Assembly (NCBI GenBank): GCA_020025675.1
Contig: JAHHRS010000029.1
Location: 1 to 25,605 of the forward strand
DNA: 25,605 bases
Origin: Oscillospiraceae bacterium
GTDB taxonomy: Bacteria; Bacillota; Clostridia; Oscillospirales; Oscillospiraceae
Direction of reading: 5' to 3'
The position numbers were made by a program, and so were the translations under genes. Positions 1 through 7,748 of the stretch are shown piece after piece (position 1 is the first letter of the stretch; each line of letters begins with the position of its first letter). Under the pieces are notes generated by a model that was given only the letters and a program-made list of their open reading frames with translations, was not told the DNA's origin and made no database searches.

Positions 1-106
1 CAGAAAACAGCTCGTCTCCAAAGTCTTCCTTATCCCCTGACAGGTTCTCCCGACTTGGGTAGTCCGGCTCTGCATATCCGCCGCTCTTTTTCTTTTTTCT
101 AATCAT
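1..106 (-). CDS. Unknown protein, N-terminal 35 residues only (cut by window edge)
   Basis: An ATG at 106 on the minus strand opens a frame that stays open to the window edge. The visible protein begins MIRKKKKSGGYAEPDYPS and continues with a polar, acidic stretch; no domain can be recognised from it. The start lies 9 bases after the hemW stop codon, with a GAGGATAGGGA-like ribosome binding site inside the end of hemW, so the gene is probably cotranscribed and perhaps translationally coupled to hemW. A basic N-terminus followed by polar residues would suit a cytoplasmic N-tail of a membrane protein, but that is a guess. Confidence 0.6.
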   Translation of the reverse strand, partial: MIRKKKKSGGYAEPDYPSRENLSGDKEDFGDELFS

Positions 107-115
107 TCCCTATCC

Positions 116-1378
116 TCAACCATTGATTTTTCCGTCATACAGCTCACGGAAGAGTTCATCCTCTCCTTTGGGCATGTCTATTTTCTCTTCTGCCTCAAAA
201 GCAGACATAAGCCAAGGGTTGCCCTCTACCCGCTCTCCTGCCTGAGCCTCAAGCAGAATTCCGATAAGAGTGTTGGATATAAGGAAGCCCGGAACTGTGA
301 AGTGCCACCTATCATCCGTTTTTTCCGCCCAACCCTTTTTAACAAATGCTCTCAGTACTTTTTCAATAGGTTTCCAGTTACTCTGACACCGAATTCTGTA
401 ATCATGTTCAGAAATACCGTGTGAAGTACGCATACCAAGCATTATGTACTCCACGGCTCTTTCCAGTGCGTCCACTTTCTGGTATTCATCCACAATGCTC
501 ATATCTCTGTCTATGCCGTTTATATACTGTTTTAAGTCTTTCACATAGCTGTATCTCTGATTACCCACACAGGAATGTGCCCCGGGGCCAAAGCCCATAT
601 AATCATCCAGATTCCAGTATTTAAGATTGTGCTTTGATTCAAATCCCGCAGGAGCAAAGTTTGATATTTCATACTGCTTATATCCATAGCGGTTTAAAAG
701 CTCAGCCGCGTATGAATACATATCCGCCTGCTCGTCATCATCCGGCAATATGGGAGAGTCCAAATATTCATTATACATGGCAGTCCCCTCTTCAAGTTTA
801 AGACCATAGCAGGAAAGATGCTCAGGGTGAAGCTCAATCACTTTGGAAAGTGTATTTGCCCAGTCTGCCTTGGTCTGGCTGGGAAGGCCGTACATAAGGT
901 CAAGGCTTATGTTGTCAAATCCGGCACGCCGTGCGTCATAAAAAGCCTTTACCGCCTGCTGGAAATTATGTCTCCTGCCGATGAGCTTCAAAAGGTTATT
1001 GTCGGAGGCCTGAACACCGAGAGAAATGCGGTTTACTCCCTCCATACGCAGTAGTTTCAATGCGTTATAGCTTATTGAATCAGGATTACACTCCACCGTA
1101 ACCTCTGCATCAAGGCGAAGATTGCCGTTTAATTTCAGTACGTTTAAAATCTCCACTATCCTGTCCGCCCCATAAAAGCTGGGGGTACCGCCGCCAAAGT
1201 ACACAGAGTCAACCTCATAATTTTTTATAGCTGCGGCAGACTCCTCCAGATGAGAGATAAGCGCCTTGTGATAGTCCGGCATAAGATGTTCGCAGCCGCT
1301 GAGCGAATAGAAATCGCAATAGCTGCATTTACTTGCGCAGAACGGTATATGGATGTAAATTCCCAGCCGTTTTTTCAT
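116..1378 (-). CDS. hemW: Heme chaperone HemW (radical SAM, HemN-like)
   Basis: This 420-residue radical SAM protein carries the cluster motif C14-x3-C18-x2-C21 followed by D22-F23. The phenylalanine in the place where true HemN coproporphyrinogen oxidases have a fourth cysteine is the mark of HemW. GGGTPS, the SAM-binding glycine motif, is at residues 62-67. HemW binds heme and passes it to apoproteins; older annotations call it oxygen-independent coproporphyrinogen III oxidase, which this sequence does not support. The start has a GGAG site about 9 bases upstream. It lies downstream of htpG with a strong hairpin between them. In many Firmicutes hemW precedes hrcA-grpE-dnaK, so pairing with another chaperone gene (htpG) is a variation. 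Length is slightly above the usual 375-400 residues. Confidence 0.93.
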   Translation of the reverse strand: MKKRLGIYIHIPFCASKCSYCDFYSLSGCEHLMPDYHKALISHLEESAAAIKNYEVDSVYFGGGTPSFYGADRIVEILNVLKLNGNLRLDAEVTVECNPDSISYNALKLLRMEGVNRISLGVQASDNNLLKLIGRRHNFQQAVKAFYDARRAGFDNISLDLMYGLPSQTKADWANTLSKVIELHPEHLSCYGLKLEEGTAMYNEYLDSPILPDDDEQADMYSYAAELLNRYGYKQYEISNFAPAGFESKHNLKYWNLDDYMGFGPGAHSCVGNQRYSYVKDLKQYINGIDRDMSIVDEYQKVDALERAVEYIMLGMRTSHGISEHDYRIRCQSNWKPIEKVLRAFVKKGWAEKTDDRWHFTVPGFLISNTLIGILLEAQAGERVEGNPWLMSAFEAEEKIDMPKGEDELFRELYDGKING

Positions 1379-1408
1379 AACATATTCTCCAAGAAACAGT
1401 TTTTCATC

Positions 1409-1434
1409 CGGTCGGGGTCAATTGGCCCCGACCG
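1409..1434 (-). terminator. Strong hairpin between htpG and hemW, without a clear T tract
   Basis: CGGTCGGGG (1409-1417) pairs with CCCCGACCG (1426-1434), and two more inner pairs are possible around an AATT loop. It sits just after the htpG stop on the minus strand. The bases that follow in the direction of transcription are GATGAAAAACTG, not a T run, so full intrinsic termination is doubtful. Partial termination or an mRNA processing/stability stem between htpG and hemW fits as well. Confidence 0.5.
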
Positions 1435-1449
1435 ATACATGATTTAAGT

Positions 1450-3366
1450 TTAGAAAAGCTCGCTTACAAGCTCTGTAAATTCGCCCGGATCCTCTATTTC
1501 AACTCCGGCCATAAGTTCAGCCAGTGCGTAGAGCACCTTGGATATTTTCTTTGCCTGTTCTTTATCATTGGCTTCGGCATTTCTCAGTGCCTCAAATGCC
1601 TTGTGCTCAGGATTTAACTCAAGCACTCTGTTTGCCTTAATTTTACGCATTTCTTCACTGGGTCCTGCGTGGAAGTATTTCTCCATTTCAAGAGTAATTC
1701 CTCCCTCGGTAGTAAGGCAGCAAGGCAGCTTTGCAAGTTTACGGGAGAGAGTTACCTTGGTTATTCCCTCACCCACAGACTCCTTAACAAAGTCCAAAAG
1801 GTCCTTATTTTCGATAGTCTTTTCCTCTGCGGCCTTTTTGTCTTCCTCGGTGTCAAAGCCCAGATCATCCGTAACAATGTTGCAGAAAGGTTTGCCATCC
1901 TGATCCATAAGAGTTCCGAGCACCATCTCATCCAGAGGACTTGTAAGGTAGAGAATCTCGTAACCTCTTGAACGAACCTCCTCGCACTGAGGCAAAGCCA
2001 TTGCGTGCTTTAAGTTATCAGCGCTGGCAAAGTAAATTGACTTCTGGCTCTCAGGCATGTTCTCCACATACTCCTTGAGAGTTACCTGCTTATCCTCAGA
2101 GCTGTAAAATACAAGCATGTCACGGAGAAATTCCTTATTTACCCCGTACTCGTCGCAGACGCCGCACTTTATATGAACTCCGAAATTGCGGAAGAATTCA
2201 TTGTATTTATCCCTGTCCTCACGCATAAGCTTCATAAGCTCATCCTTTATGCGCTTTTCAATGTTTTTGCCTATTACCTGAAGCTGTCTGTCATGCTGAA
2301 GAATTTCACGGGATATGTTCAGAGACAGGTCGGGAGAATCCACAACACCTTTAACAAAGTCAAAATAACTGTGAACCAGTTTGTCACAGTTCTCCATTAT
2401 CATAACATTGTTGGAGTAAAGAGTTATGCCACCTTTATTTTCACCTGTAAAGGCATTTTCATTCTCTTCACCGGGTACAAAGAGAATTGCCTTGTAGGAA
2501 ACCATGCCTTCGGCATTTATACGCACCAGTGCGCAGGGGTCTTTTCTGTCTCTGTTCTTTTCCTTATAGAAAGCGATGCAGTCATCGTCTGTAACCTCAG
2601 ACTTGGAGCGCTGCCAAATAGGTATCATGCTGTTGACGGTCTGATTTTCCGAGACCATCTTATACTCATATTTGGGATTTCCCTCTTCGTCCTTTTCTCC
2701 GGTTTCAAAGCGCTCCTGATGCTCTATGTCCATATTAATAGGCCAGCGCACATAGTCCGAATATTTCTTGACCAGAGCCTTTAGTTTCCATGTCTCAAGA
2801 TACACGCCGTAAACTTCGTCCTCAGCGTCGGGCTTAATATGCATTATAACATCTGTACCCGCACTTGCTCTCTGGCAGGGAGTGACGGTGTATCCGTCAG
2901 CACCGCTGCTCTGCCACTTTACGCCCTCATCTGAGCCGTAGCGGCGTGTAATAACAGTAACCTCATCGGCAACCATAAATGCAGAGTAAAATCCCACACC
3001 GAACTGGCCGATAATGGATATATCTTCGGGTTTATCCTCTTTATCCTTAATATCGTCCTTAAATTTATAGGACCCGCTTTTAGCAATAACACCCAGGTTA
3101 TTTTCAGCCTCTTCCATGCTCATTCCGATACCGTTATCAGAAACTGTGATGGTACGGGCTTCTTTATCTACGGCTATATCTATCTTATAGTCGGAGCGGT
3201 TAAGCCCCACATTATCATCAGTTAAAGACAGGTAGCAAAGCTTGTCTATTGCATCGGAAGCATTGGAAATAATCTCTCTGAGAAATATTTCCTTATTGGT
3301 GTAGATTGAGTTAATCATCAGGTCCAGCAATCTTTTTGATTCTGCTTTGAACTGTTTTTTACTCAT
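1450..3366 (-). CDS. htpG: Chaperone HtpG (Hsp90)
   Basis: The product is a 638-residue Hsp90-family ATPase chaperone. It begins MSKKQFKAESKRLLDLMINS and has the GHKL ATP-binding features: EIISNASDAIDKL, then DNGIGM and GQFGVGFYSAFMV. The middle domain includes NISREILQ, and the C-terminal dimerisation domain ends at the stop, so the protein is full length for bacterial HtpG. The ATG at 3366 is chosen over an in-frame ATG 78 bases upstream because GGAGGT lies 9-10 bases before it and homologues begin here. A TTGAAA/TATAAT promoter is just upstream. No CIRCE repeat is visible, so HrcA control is not supported. hemW follows on the same strand. Confidence 0.97.
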   Translation of the reverse strand: MSKKQFKAESKRLLDLMINSIYTNKEIFLREIISNASDAIDKLCYLSLTDDNVGLNRSDYKIDIAVDKEARTITVSDNGIGMSMEEAENNLGVIAKSGSYKFKDDIKDKEDKPEDISIIGQFGVGFYSAFMVADEVTVITRRYGSDEGVKWQSSGADGYTVTPCQRASAGTDVIMHIKPDAEDEVYGVYLETWKLKALVKKYSDYVRWPINMDIEHQERFETGEKDEEGNPKYEYKMVSENQTVNSMIPIWQRSKSEVTDDDCIAFYKEKNRDRKDPCALVRINAEGMVSYKAILFVPGEENENAFTGENKGGITLYSNNVMIMENCDKLVHSYFDFVKGVVDSPDLSLNISREILQHDRQLQVIGKNIEKRIKDELMKLMREDRDKYNEFFRNFGVHIKCGVCDEYGVNKEFLRDMLVFYSSEDKQVTLKEYVENMPESQKSIYFASADNLKHAMALPQCEEVRSRGYEILYLTSPLDEMVLGTLMDQDGKPFCNIVTDDLGFDTEEDKKAAEEKTIENKDLLDFVKESVGEGITKVTLSRKLAKLPCCLTTEGGITLEMEKYFHAGPSEEMRKIKANRVLELNPEHKAFEALRNAEANDKEQAKKISKVLYALAELMAGVEIEDPGEFTELVSELF

Positions 3367-3403
3367 TTTCAAAAGACCTCCAAATATATGTTCATAATAG
3401 TTT

Positions 3404-3431
3404 ATTATAGCACATTTATCTGTAATTTCAA
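3404..3431 (-). promoter_or_regulatory. Predicted sigma-A promoter of htpG
   Basis: On the minus strand TTGAAA (3426-3431) is separated by 16 bases from TATAAT (3404-3409). The predicted start is about 30 bases upstream of the htpG ATG, leaving a short leader with the GGAGGT site. Confidence 0.7.
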
Positions 3432-3487
3432 CATTTACGGTCATTCTTACGAATTCTTAATAAACTGTTTAAAACATTCTCAAATCA

Positions 3488-3516
3488 TTGACTTTTGCCT
3501 ATTAAGCTGTTAAAAT
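3488..3516 (+). promoter_or_regulatory. Predicted sigma-A promoter of the aconitase X operon
   Basis: TTGACT (3488-3493) and TAAAAT (3511-3516) are separated by exactly 17 bases. The element lies about 60 bases upstream of the start of the large-subunit gene and is divergent from the htpG promoter. Confidence 0.7.
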
Positions 3517-3577
3517 ATAGACAAAGTGTGGATATAATTCCCAAAACATCCTAATATTTTTTGAAGGAAGTGATTTT

Positions 3578-4858
3578 ATGCGCCTTACAGAACAGCAGCA
3601 GGCTCTGCTAAACGGTGAAAAGGGAGAGGTAATGGCTAAGGTTGTGAAGACCCTGGTTATGTACGGTGAAGCCTTTGGAGCACAGCGCATGGTACCTGTC
3701 ACAAGTGAGATGGGACACACTGTCATAAGCTTTGGTCTTAAAGCTATGAAACCGGTATACGACCTTTACGATGAGCTTATTGATGCCGGCTTATGTTCAA
3801 AGCAGAAGTTTTCTGCAGACCCAAGACCCTTAGATAAAAATGTCCCCTCCAACTTTTTAGAAAATCTGGTTTTCAAAAAATTTATGTACACTCAGCAGGA
3901 ACGGTATGAAAAGCAGCTTCAAAAGCTGGGAATACATGACAACAACGACTACACATGCACCTGCTATGTGGATGAATTGGGAAATAAGCCTAAAATGGGT
4001 GACGTACTCTCATGGGCTGAATCCTCAGCCGTTGTATATGCAAACTCCGTTTTGGGGGCCCGCTGTAACCGTAATTCCGGCATGATAGAGCTTATGGGCT
4101 CAATCGCAGGCTTTGTCCCTGAGTTCGGTCTTTTAACTGACGAGGGCAGAAAAGCAACGTGGGTAATTGAGGTTAAATGCCAGCACAAGCCTGAGGCGCA
4201 GCTTTTAGGCTCTGCAATAGGCATGAAGGTTATGGAAGAAGTGCCTTATATTAAAGGCATGGAAAAATGGCTGGGAACGGAGCTAAACGACGATGCCTGC
4301 ACCTACTTAAAGGACTTCGGCGCTGCCACCGCTTCAAACGGTGCCGTGGGACTTTATCATATAGAGAACCTTACACCTGAAGCTAAGGAACAGGGGGAGG
4401 CGCTCATTAAAGAAGGCGCTCAGGTCTATGTGATAGACGACGCAGAACTTCAACGTATTCAGGATAATTACCCGTGCATCTGGAAAAATCCCGACGCTAA
4501 GCCCAAGCTTTGTTTTGTAGGCTGTCCCCATATGACATTAAAACAGCTTATAGATTGGACGGAGAATGTTGAAAAAGGGCTTAAAGAGACCGGTCTTAAA
4601 AAGGTTTCAGTGCCCACAGTCTTTACCTCCTCTCCGCCTGTCATAAAAGAGTTTGAAAAAACTGAATACAGTGACAGGCTTAAAAACTGCGGCGTAGTGC
4701 TGAGCTATATCTGCCCCCTTATGTATATGAATAACCCCATTTGCAAGAGCAAAGCAGTCATAACCTCCTCAAATAAGCTCCGTACATATACCAGTGCAAA
4801 ATATTACCGTGAGGAACAGATTTTGGACATTATCACCGGTAAGGAGGTAAGGAAATGA
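3578..4858 (+). CDS. Aconitase X catalytic (large) subunit, DUF521 family
   Basis: The 426-residue protein matches the aconitase X catalytic domain, the hydro-lyase branch of the aconitase superfamily. Characterised members are archaeal phosphomevalonate dehydratase and bacterial cis-3-hydroxy-L-proline dehydratase; which of these, if either, applies cannot be read from the sequence. Family-type segments are GARCNRNSG (Cys163), EFGLLTDEGRKA, GCPHMTL (Cys316) and YICPLMYM (Cys379); the three cysteines are plausible iron or iron-sulfur ligands. The start has a GAAGGAAG site 8-9 bases upstream and a promoter at 3488-3516. The stop overlaps the start of the small subunit (ATGA), so the two are translationally coupled. 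No hydroxyproline or mevalonate genes are adjacent, so the substrate stays open. Confidence 0.88.
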   Translation: MRLTEQQQALLNGEKGEVMAKVVKTLVMYGEAFGAQRMVPVTSEMGHTVISFGLKAMKPVYDLYDELIDAGLCSKQKFSADPRPLDKNVPSNFLENLVFKKFMYTQQERYEKQLQKLGIHDNNDYTCTCYVDELGNKPKMGDVLSWAESSAVVYANSVLGARCNRNSGMIELMGSIAGFVPEFGLLTDEGRKATWVIEVKCQHKPEAQLLGSAIGMKVMEEVPYIKGMEKWLGTELNDDACTYLKDFGAATASNGAVGLYHIENLTPEAKEQGEALIKEGAQVYVIDDAELQRIQDNYPCIWKNPDAKPKLCFVGCPHMTLKQLIDWTENVEKGLKETGLKKVSVPTVFTSSPPVIKEFEKTEYSDRLKNCGVVLSYICPLMYMNNPICKSKAVITSSNKLRTYTSAKYYREEQILDIITGKEVRK

Positions 4859-5295
4859 GACAATTTAAGGGACGTGTTATAGTTCCCGGAGAATGTGAAG
4901 CTGAAGCTCTTGTGAGCAGAAAAGGCTTTAACACTCTGGCAAGTTTCCAGATGGCGCTCCAGTTCGGAGATAAAGAAGTTAAATGCGGTGACCAGAACAA
5001 TCCCGATATTTATAAAAAGCCCATGCTGGGAAAAGCTCTCTGCCTGCCTCAGACTATCGGCTCAACTACGGGCGGCATGGTACTCTATACGGCATGTGCT
5101 CAGCATAAACAGCCTGCCTGTATGCTTTTCAGTATGCCCATAGACTCTCTTGCAGCCTCCGGCGCAATTCTGGGGGATGTTTGGACAGACAGCTCTATGC
5201 CGGTTATAGATAATCTTGGTGAGGAATTTTTAAATTATGTCCAAACCGGGATGAGAATAAAAATAACTCAGGACGGTTCGGTGTACGTAGATTAA
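4855..5295 (+). CDS. Aconitase X small (swivel) subunit, DUF126 family
   Basis: This 146-residue protein is the swivel domain that in other aconitases is fused to the catalytic part. Its loop GSTTGGMVL (residues 69-77) corresponds to the family's serine-rich active-site loop, often GSSSSS-like, here with threonines and glycines instead. Residues around MPIDSLAASGAILGDVW are also typical. The ATG overlaps the large-subunit stop by four bases and has GGAGG just upstream, inside the partner gene. A strong terminator follows, so the operon has only these two genes. Pairing of large and small subunits as separate genes is usual in archaea and Clostridia. Confidence 0.88.
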   Translation: MRQFKGRVIVPGECEAEALVSRKGFNTLASFQMALQFGDKEVKCGDQNNPDIYKKPMLGKALCLPQTIGSTTGGMVLYTACAQHKQPACMLFSMPIDSLAASGAILGDVWTDSSMPVIDNLGEEFLNYVQTGMRIKITQDGSVYVD

Positions 5296-5300
5296 ATATT

Positions 5301-5338
5301 AAGCGCTGTCAGTTAAACTCTGACAGCGCTTTTAGATT
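5301..5338 (+). terminator. Intrinsic terminator of the aconitase X operon
   Basis: AAGCGCTGTCAG (5301-5312) pairs with CTGACAGCGCTT (5320-5331) around a 7-base loop and is followed by TTAGATTTTTT. It lies 5 bases after the small-subunit stop. Confidence 0.88.
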
Positions 5339-5364
5339 TTTTATGTCATTCACGGTACTTTTGC

Positions 5365-5393
5365 TTGACAGATTCAGCGCCAAGTGGTAAATT
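5365..5393 (+). promoter_or_regulatory. Predicted promoter of tRNA-Leu
   Basis: TTGACA (5365-5370) is followed after 17 bases by TAAATT (5388-5393). The predicted start near 5400 leaves about 15 bases before the mature tRNA 5' end. The -35 is perfect; the -10 is weaker. Confidence 0.55.
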
Positions 5394-5414
5394 ATATAAA
5401 GCTTAAAAACACCT

Positions 5415-5500
5415 GCCGGTGTGGTGGAATGGTAGACACAAGGGACTTAAAATCCCTCGGTAGCAATACCGTACCGGTTCGAGTCCGGTCACCGGCACCA
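5415..5500 (+). tRNA. tRNA-Leu, anticodon UAA
   Basis: This is an 86-base class II tRNA with encoded CCA. The acceptor arms GCCGGTG and CACCGGC pair fully. The anticodon stem GGGA/TCCC holds the loop CTTAAAA with anticodon TAA at 5448-5450. A long variable arm (CTCGGTAGCAATACCGT region) identifies the leucine/serine class. The T arm ACCGG-TTCGAGT-CCGGT is complete. It is a single tRNA with its own promoter and terminator. There is no integrase or repeated 3' end nearby, so it does not appear to be used as an attachment site here. Confidence 0.97.
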
Positions 5501-5501
5501 A

Positions 5502-5533
5502 AAAGGCCAGAGATGAAAGTCTCTGGTCTTTTT
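5502..5533 (+). terminator. Intrinsic terminator of tRNA-Leu
   Basis: AAAGGCCAGAGA pairs with TCTCTGGTCTTT (one G-U pair) around a 6-base loop and runs into TTTTTG. It starts within a few bases of the tRNA CCA end. Confidence 0.88.
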
Positions 5534-5550
5534 GTATTGGGTTATTAACT

Positions 5551-5595
5551 TTAACTGCCCCGATTTGCAAAATATCAGCAAACCGGGGCAGTTAA
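5551..5595 (-). terminator. Long hairpin at the 3' end of the lipoprotein gene
   Basis: TTAACTGCCCCG (5551-5562) pairs perfectly with CGGGGCAGTTAA (5584-5595), and an inner TTTGC/GCAAA stem continues after one mismatch. It lies between the convergent tRNA and lipoprotein genes, where a terminator is expected. Neither strand has a clean T run after it, so its efficiency is uncertain. Confidence 0.5.
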
Positions 5596-5633
5596 TAAAA
5601 TGGCACTTTTATACGTCTTTACAGCTAATTGTG

Positions 5634-6626
5634 TTATTTTGCACGCTCTTCCAAATACTTTAAAGGTACTATCGTCTCGGGAGCAATATCCGGTATATCA
5701 TCTCCGTCATCATGTATTGCATAATTTCCGTCAACTCTGAGGACATATATATCTCCCACTTTTATATTATCGGGAAATGCAACACTGTCGGCATATACGG
5801 TGTCTAAGCATATGCAAAGACTGTCATCTTCGGCATAAAAGCTGCCGCTTTCCTGAGGAGTAAATATAATTTTATTCCCGTCAATCTTTTTTACCGCCAT
5901 CTTAATTTCTTCTAAACCTTCATATTCTGAAGTTATAAGCACATCCTGAGTTTTACTCAGCTCATAATCCTTCTCGTTAAACACAATACCTTCGTAGGGC
6001 ATAAGGCTGCTGGCGATAATATATCCGCTGTTCGCATTTTTATATGTAACATAAATAGGTGCAAATTGGTCATCCGTAGATAAAACCCGGTTCATGCGGA
6101 TAAATTGTTCAAGAAGCAGGCATTGCCCTGCCCTGCCGTAAATTTTCATTATATTATCGGGATAGAAATCTTCCATTCTGACTCTTTCAGTCACAGAAGA
6201 ATAATCATCTGCCCATTCCACCGTGAATATATCTTCAGTGCTTGAATAGAACTCAGCTAACTCTTTGGCAAGCTTCAGGTTATTGGCTATGAGGGCCTGT
6301 TTCTGTTCCTCGCTTACCCAGATAGTAGTGTTTTTGTGCTCCTCACATTCAATATAACTGTAAAAATCATTGATCGGCGGCAGTGGCTTATAATCCTGAT
6401 GCTCAATGTCGGAAAGCAGCTGTTCGTATGAGCTTTGGCCTAAAATCCACCTGTCTTCATAGGGAAACACATATTTAGAAAGCTCCTCCTTGGGCACAGT
6501 GGGTTTCTCAGCCTCCTGCTCCTGAGCCGCTGCTTCGGGCTCTTGTGCAACGGGAGTTTCCCCCTTCTGGCATCCGGTCAGTATCAGCACTGCAAGCAGA
6601 CACGGAATTAATTTTTTTAATTTCAT
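5634..6626 (-). CDS. Predicted lipoprotein of unknown function
   Basis: The 330-residue product starts MKLKKLIPCLLAVLILTGC, a lipoprotein signal peptide with the lipobox LTGC and the lipidated cysteine at residue 19. A linker rich in glutamate, alanine and proline (about residues 22-48) follows, as is usual before a surface-exposed domain. The rest is an acidic soluble domain that I do not recognise; it has many aromatic residues and ends in a beta-rich part (VGDIYVLRVDGNYAIHDDGDD). The start has an AGAGGTG site 5 bases upstream. The gene lies 57 bases downstream of the rlmA-type gene on the same strand and may share its transcript. Confidence 0.8.
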   Translation of the reverse strand: MKLKKLIPCLLAVLILTGCQKGETPVAQEPEAAAQEQEAEKPTVPKEELSKYVFPYEDRWILGQSSYEQLLSDIEHQDYKPLPPINDFYSYIECEEHKNTTIWVSEEQKQALIANNLKLAKELAEFYSSTEDIFTVEWADDYSSVTERVRMEDFYPDNIMKIYGRAGQCLLLEQFIRMNRVLSTDDQFAPIYVTYKNANSGYIIASSLMPYEGIVFNEKDYELSKTQDVLITSEYEGLEEIKMAVKKIDGNKIIFTPQESGSFYAEDDSLCICLDTVYADSVAFPDNIKVGDIYVLRVDGNYAIHDDGDDIPDIAPETIVPLKYLEERAK

Positions 6627-6683
6627 TTTTACACCTCTTTTTCTATAATTTTTTTATAGGTATTTTAAAGGTATACCGTGTTT

Positions 6684-7505
6684 TCAGAGCTTTTTATAAA
6701 GCCGTATCACAAATTCAACTGCCACATCCAGCCTTGAAAGGCTGTCAAGCCTTGCTGTATCTCTGGGGCTTGTTTTGTGAGCATAAGGTGTCATCATAAA
6801 AAGAGCTTTTATGTGGGCTGGATTTTCAATATCTATTCTGTATTTAAGCCGCTTTTCCTCCGAAAGCTCCAATCCGCCCTGCACGGGTGCGGGAGCGTCG
6901 TTTAAATAGGGCTTTTCATATACCGCTTCTTTCAGTTCCCAGAGATGCCCCTCATCAGGTGATACATGGATTAATAATCCGCCCCTTTTCAGGGTTCTCA
7001 GGTATTCCCCCCCTGCAAATGGGGCAAACACATTTAAAATAAGGTCACAGCTTTCATCGCCCACCGGCAGACGGTATGCGCTGGCCACCGCAAGTCGGAT
7101 ATTTTTCCCCCGCCTGTCTCCCATTTTAAGGGCATCCTTTGAAATGTCTATGCCGACTATATCCGGATTTTTTCCAGCATCAAGGAGAGTTTTTTCAACT
7201 TCTGCCGTGTACCAGCACTCTCCGCAGCCTGAGTCCAAAAGTGAAACGGTATCGCCGGAGCTTTGTTCAAGGACTGTTTTGCAAATTTCCGCCCTAAGGG
7301 GTTCATAATATCCGCCTTCAAGAAAATCTCTCCTTGAACGCACCATTTCCCTGTCGTCGCCGTGCTGCGACCCGCTCTGATGGGATATAAGCAGATTTAC
7401 ATACCCGCTTTTTGCCCTGTCAAAGCTGTGCCCCTGTGAGCAGGAATAACTTTTTTCATTCTGAGTCAGCACCCCGCCGCAGACGGGGCATAGAATTTGC
7501 GGCAT
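6684..7505 (-). CDS. rlmA: 23S rRNA (guanine-N1)-methyltransferase, RlmA family
   Basis: The 273-residue protein has an N-terminal zinc site formed by C6, C9, C22 and H26 (CPVC...CSQGH) followed by SFDRAKSGYVNLL, the typical opening of RlmA enzymes. A class I SAM-dependent methyltransferase fold follows, with the SAM loop LLDSGCGECWYT at residues 89-100 and NVFAPF further on. RlmA enzymes methylate N1 of a guanine in hairpin 35 of 23S rRNA: G745 in Gram-negative types and G748 in Gram-positive types (RlmA-II/TlrB). G748 is expected here from taxonomy, not from the sequence. GGGGGA precedes the ATG by 6-7 bases, and a promoter is at 7534-7562. Confidence 0.85.
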   Translation of the reverse strand: MPQILCPVCGGVLTQNEKSYSCSQGHSFDRAKSGYVNLLISHQSGSQHGDDREMVRSRRDFLEGGYYEPLRAEICKTVLEQSSGDTVSLLDSGCGECWYTAEVEKTLLDAGKNPDIVGIDISKDALKMGDRRGKNIRLAVASAYRLPVGDESCDLILNVFAPFAGGEYLRTLKRGGLLIHVSPDEGHLWELKEAVYEKPYLNDAPAPVQGGLELSEEKRLKYRIDIENPAHIKALFMMTPYAHKTSPRDTARLDSLSRLDVAVEFVIRLYKKL

Positions 7506-7533
7506 TATGAGTCCCCCTTTGTATGCTTATCGC

Positions 7534-7562
7534 ATTATATCATTTATTACGAGTGCACACAA
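7534..7562 (-). promoter_or_regulatory. Predicted promoter of the rlmA gene
   Basis: On the minus strand TTGTGT (7557-7562), a 17-base spacer and TATAAT (7534-7539) lie about 30 bases upstream of the ATG. Confidence 0.6.
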
Positions 7563-7748
7563 TATTTTCCTTGTTTTTGTCTCTGCTTTATTTAATATCT
7601 CTTGATTCTGTCTCTGATCGTGTTCCGTATACCGATTTTATTATTACCTTTATAATGGGACATACAGGAGGAGTAAAAGCATTGCTGATATACATTTCAT
7701 AAAATCTATGGTAAAATAGTTCGTATGCCAGAAAAGGAGGCGGTAAAT

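Noticed and set aside
2173..2784. Long open frame on the plus strand opposite htpG (203 codons).
   Set aside because: It lies entirely antisense to conserved HtpG coding sequence, has no ribosome binding site, and its product resembles no protein family.
3367..3577. Heat-shock operator (CIRCE) expected upstream of htpG.
   Set aside because: No TTAGCACTC/GAGTGCTAA inverted repeat or other clear heat-shock repeat is present, only two ordinary divergent promoters.
5415..5500. tRNA-Leu gene as a possible integration site for a mobile element.
   Set aside because: There is no integrase, no repeated tRNA 3' end, and the flanking genes are ordinary chromosomal ones.
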